A stretch of 5,578 nucleotides of DNA, taken from the NCBI GenBank assembly GCA_030690025.1, contig JAUYDJ010000012.1:1-5578 (forward strand). Direction: 5' to 3'. This DNA comes from Chloroflexota bacterium (GTDB lineage Bacteria; Chloroflexota; Dehalococcoidia; Dehalococcoidales; JAUYDJ01). The stretch's first letter is position 1, and the number at the start of each line of letters is the position of its first letter. A program made the position numbers and the translations under genes. Shown piece by piece: positions 4,845-5,578 of this stretch. A model generated the notes under the pieces. It searched no databases. It was not told where the DNA came from and was given only the letters and a program-made list of their open reading frames with translations.

Positions 4845-5578
4845 TTATACCTCTTTACCTCAAACCTATACAAATTTACCTTTTCTTTGGGGCCAATACC
4901 CGCTTTCTGGCAGCAGATGTCAATCTGGTGGTCTACGTTCTCCACCCCTTCCAGGTCGGGGAGGAGCAGGCCGCGCCGCCAGCCGCACTCCACAATCACC
5001 CCGTACTTCTTGGGGTCGAGCTCACTGCGGTCTTTTACCCGCACCGGCCGGGTGAGCACGTCCACGCTGTAATCGAGGTAGTCAAGCTCGTTGGGCGTGA
5101 CCGGCGGGAAACGCGGGTCGCGCGTCGCCGAGCTGATGGCGTTGGCGATAATCTCGTGGGCTACGTTGTCTTCCTGCGGCTCAAACGTGCCGACGCAGCC
5201 GCGCAGCGACCCCAGCTTGTGGATGGAGACAAACGTCCCGGCTGTCTGCTGCATCTCCGGGGTAAGCGCGGCCGGCGGCGGGATTATCTTGCCCTCCCGG
5301 ATATAGGACTCCACCGTTTGCCGGGCCAGCTTCACCAGCGGCGACATCCCGGTTATTACTATTCCGGCATAGCCCACCACGCTGGTGTAATCGCCGCTGA
5401 CGTCACCGCTGGTCTGGTACTTGACCAGGCGGGCGCCGGTAGCGCCCAGCTCCCGTGCGGCGGCGATGAGGCTCACCGCCGGGGCATAGCCGCACATCGG
5501 AAGGCCCAGCTTATCGATACGCTCCAGCAGCTCATCTTCGTTCAGGTCGAGGATGGCCTCGATGGCCTGGTTGTCCTT
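4841..5578 (-). CDS. AmmeMemoRadiSam system protein: LigB/MEMO-like domain fused to AMMECR1 (5' partial)
   Basis: The visible 245 residues are the C-terminal part of a longer protein that continues past the right edge; the frame is open to 5578, so the internal ATG 5497 is not the start. Residues 1-75 look like the end of a LigB/MEMO-like (class III extradiol dioxygenase fold) domain, with MCGYAP and [20 protein letters not shown]. From about residue 78 an AMMECR1 domain follows to the end. It has [17 protein letters not shown] (LRGCVGT at 125-131), [18 protein letters not shown] and the terminal LYRFEVKRY. These two domains, with a radical SAM protein, define the AmmeMemoRadiSam system, whose chemistry is not established; partner genes would lie outside the window. 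The protein is probably cytoplasmic. GC content is clearly higher than in the region to its left, consistent with native chromosome on this side. Confidence 0.9.
   Translation of the reverse strand, partial: KDNQAIEAILDLNEDELLERIDKLGLPMCGYAPAVSLIAAARELGATGARLVKYQTSGDVSGDYTSVVGYAGIVITGMSPLVKLARQTVESYIREGKIIPPPAALTPEMQQTAGTFVSIHKLGSLRGCVGTFEPQEDNVAHEIIANAISSATRDPRFPPVTPNELDYLDYSVDVLTRPVRVKDRSELDPKKYGVIVECGWRRGLLLPDLEGVENVDHQIDICCQKAGIGPKEKVNLYRFEVKRYK

Noticed and set aside
4800..5306. Three plus-strand open frames across the AMMECR1 gene
   Set aside because: They are antisense to conserved coding sequence; their long open length follows from the high GC content.

Overview
The window looks like a stretch of a bacterial genome at the edge of an old integrated element. 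Base composition, strong Shine-Dalgarno sites and the AmmeMemoRadiSam-type gene would fit an anaerobic lineage such as uncultivated Chloroflexota (Dehalococcoidia-like). That taxonomic guess is inference and weak. Coding density is low for bacteria. Only three genes are long and convincing; the rest is gene debris, repeats and a broken tRNA.

Layout, left to right. Positions 1-137 hold an internal piece of a tyrosine recombinase (integrase) that stops soon after its first catalytic-arginine box. On the opposite strand, a well-placed ribosome binding site and ATG at 209 open a frame that runs off the left edge, so 129-137 looks like a rearrangement junction. Positions 210-1212 contain no gene I can recognise, only hairpins and short repeats. 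Positions 1213-2292 (minus) encode a TPR protein with a C-terminal pRiA4b ORF-3-like domain. Positions 2520-3614 (plus) encode a zinc-dependent medium-chain dehydrogenase, divergently transcribed from a shared 227-bp spacer. Positions 3639-3888 (minus) are a decayed Smr-domain gene with a 13-bp duplication and an in-frame stop. Positions 3889-4396 hold no gene, but include three 11-bp-spaced TGCCAAC repeats.

The most informative site is 4480-4524, the 3' half of a tRNA-Val(CAC) gene, from the anticodon loop to CCA, with no 5' half. An orphan tRNA 3' half is the classic distal attachment site left by tyrosine-recombinase integration. In that reading the element lies to the left and the older chromosome to the right. 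A consensus-like promoter, ribosome binding site and ATG (4397-4447) sit immediately inside this end and point outward across the tRNA half, which would suit a promoter that becomes connected to an integrase gene only in the excised circle. This is a hypothesis; the other end of the element is not in the window.

To the right, 4841-5578 (minus) encode the end of a LigB/MEMO-like plus AMMECR1 fusion of the AmmeMemoRadiSam system. A small unknown ORF starts in a 4-bp overlap with its stop and reads antisense through the tRNA fragment.
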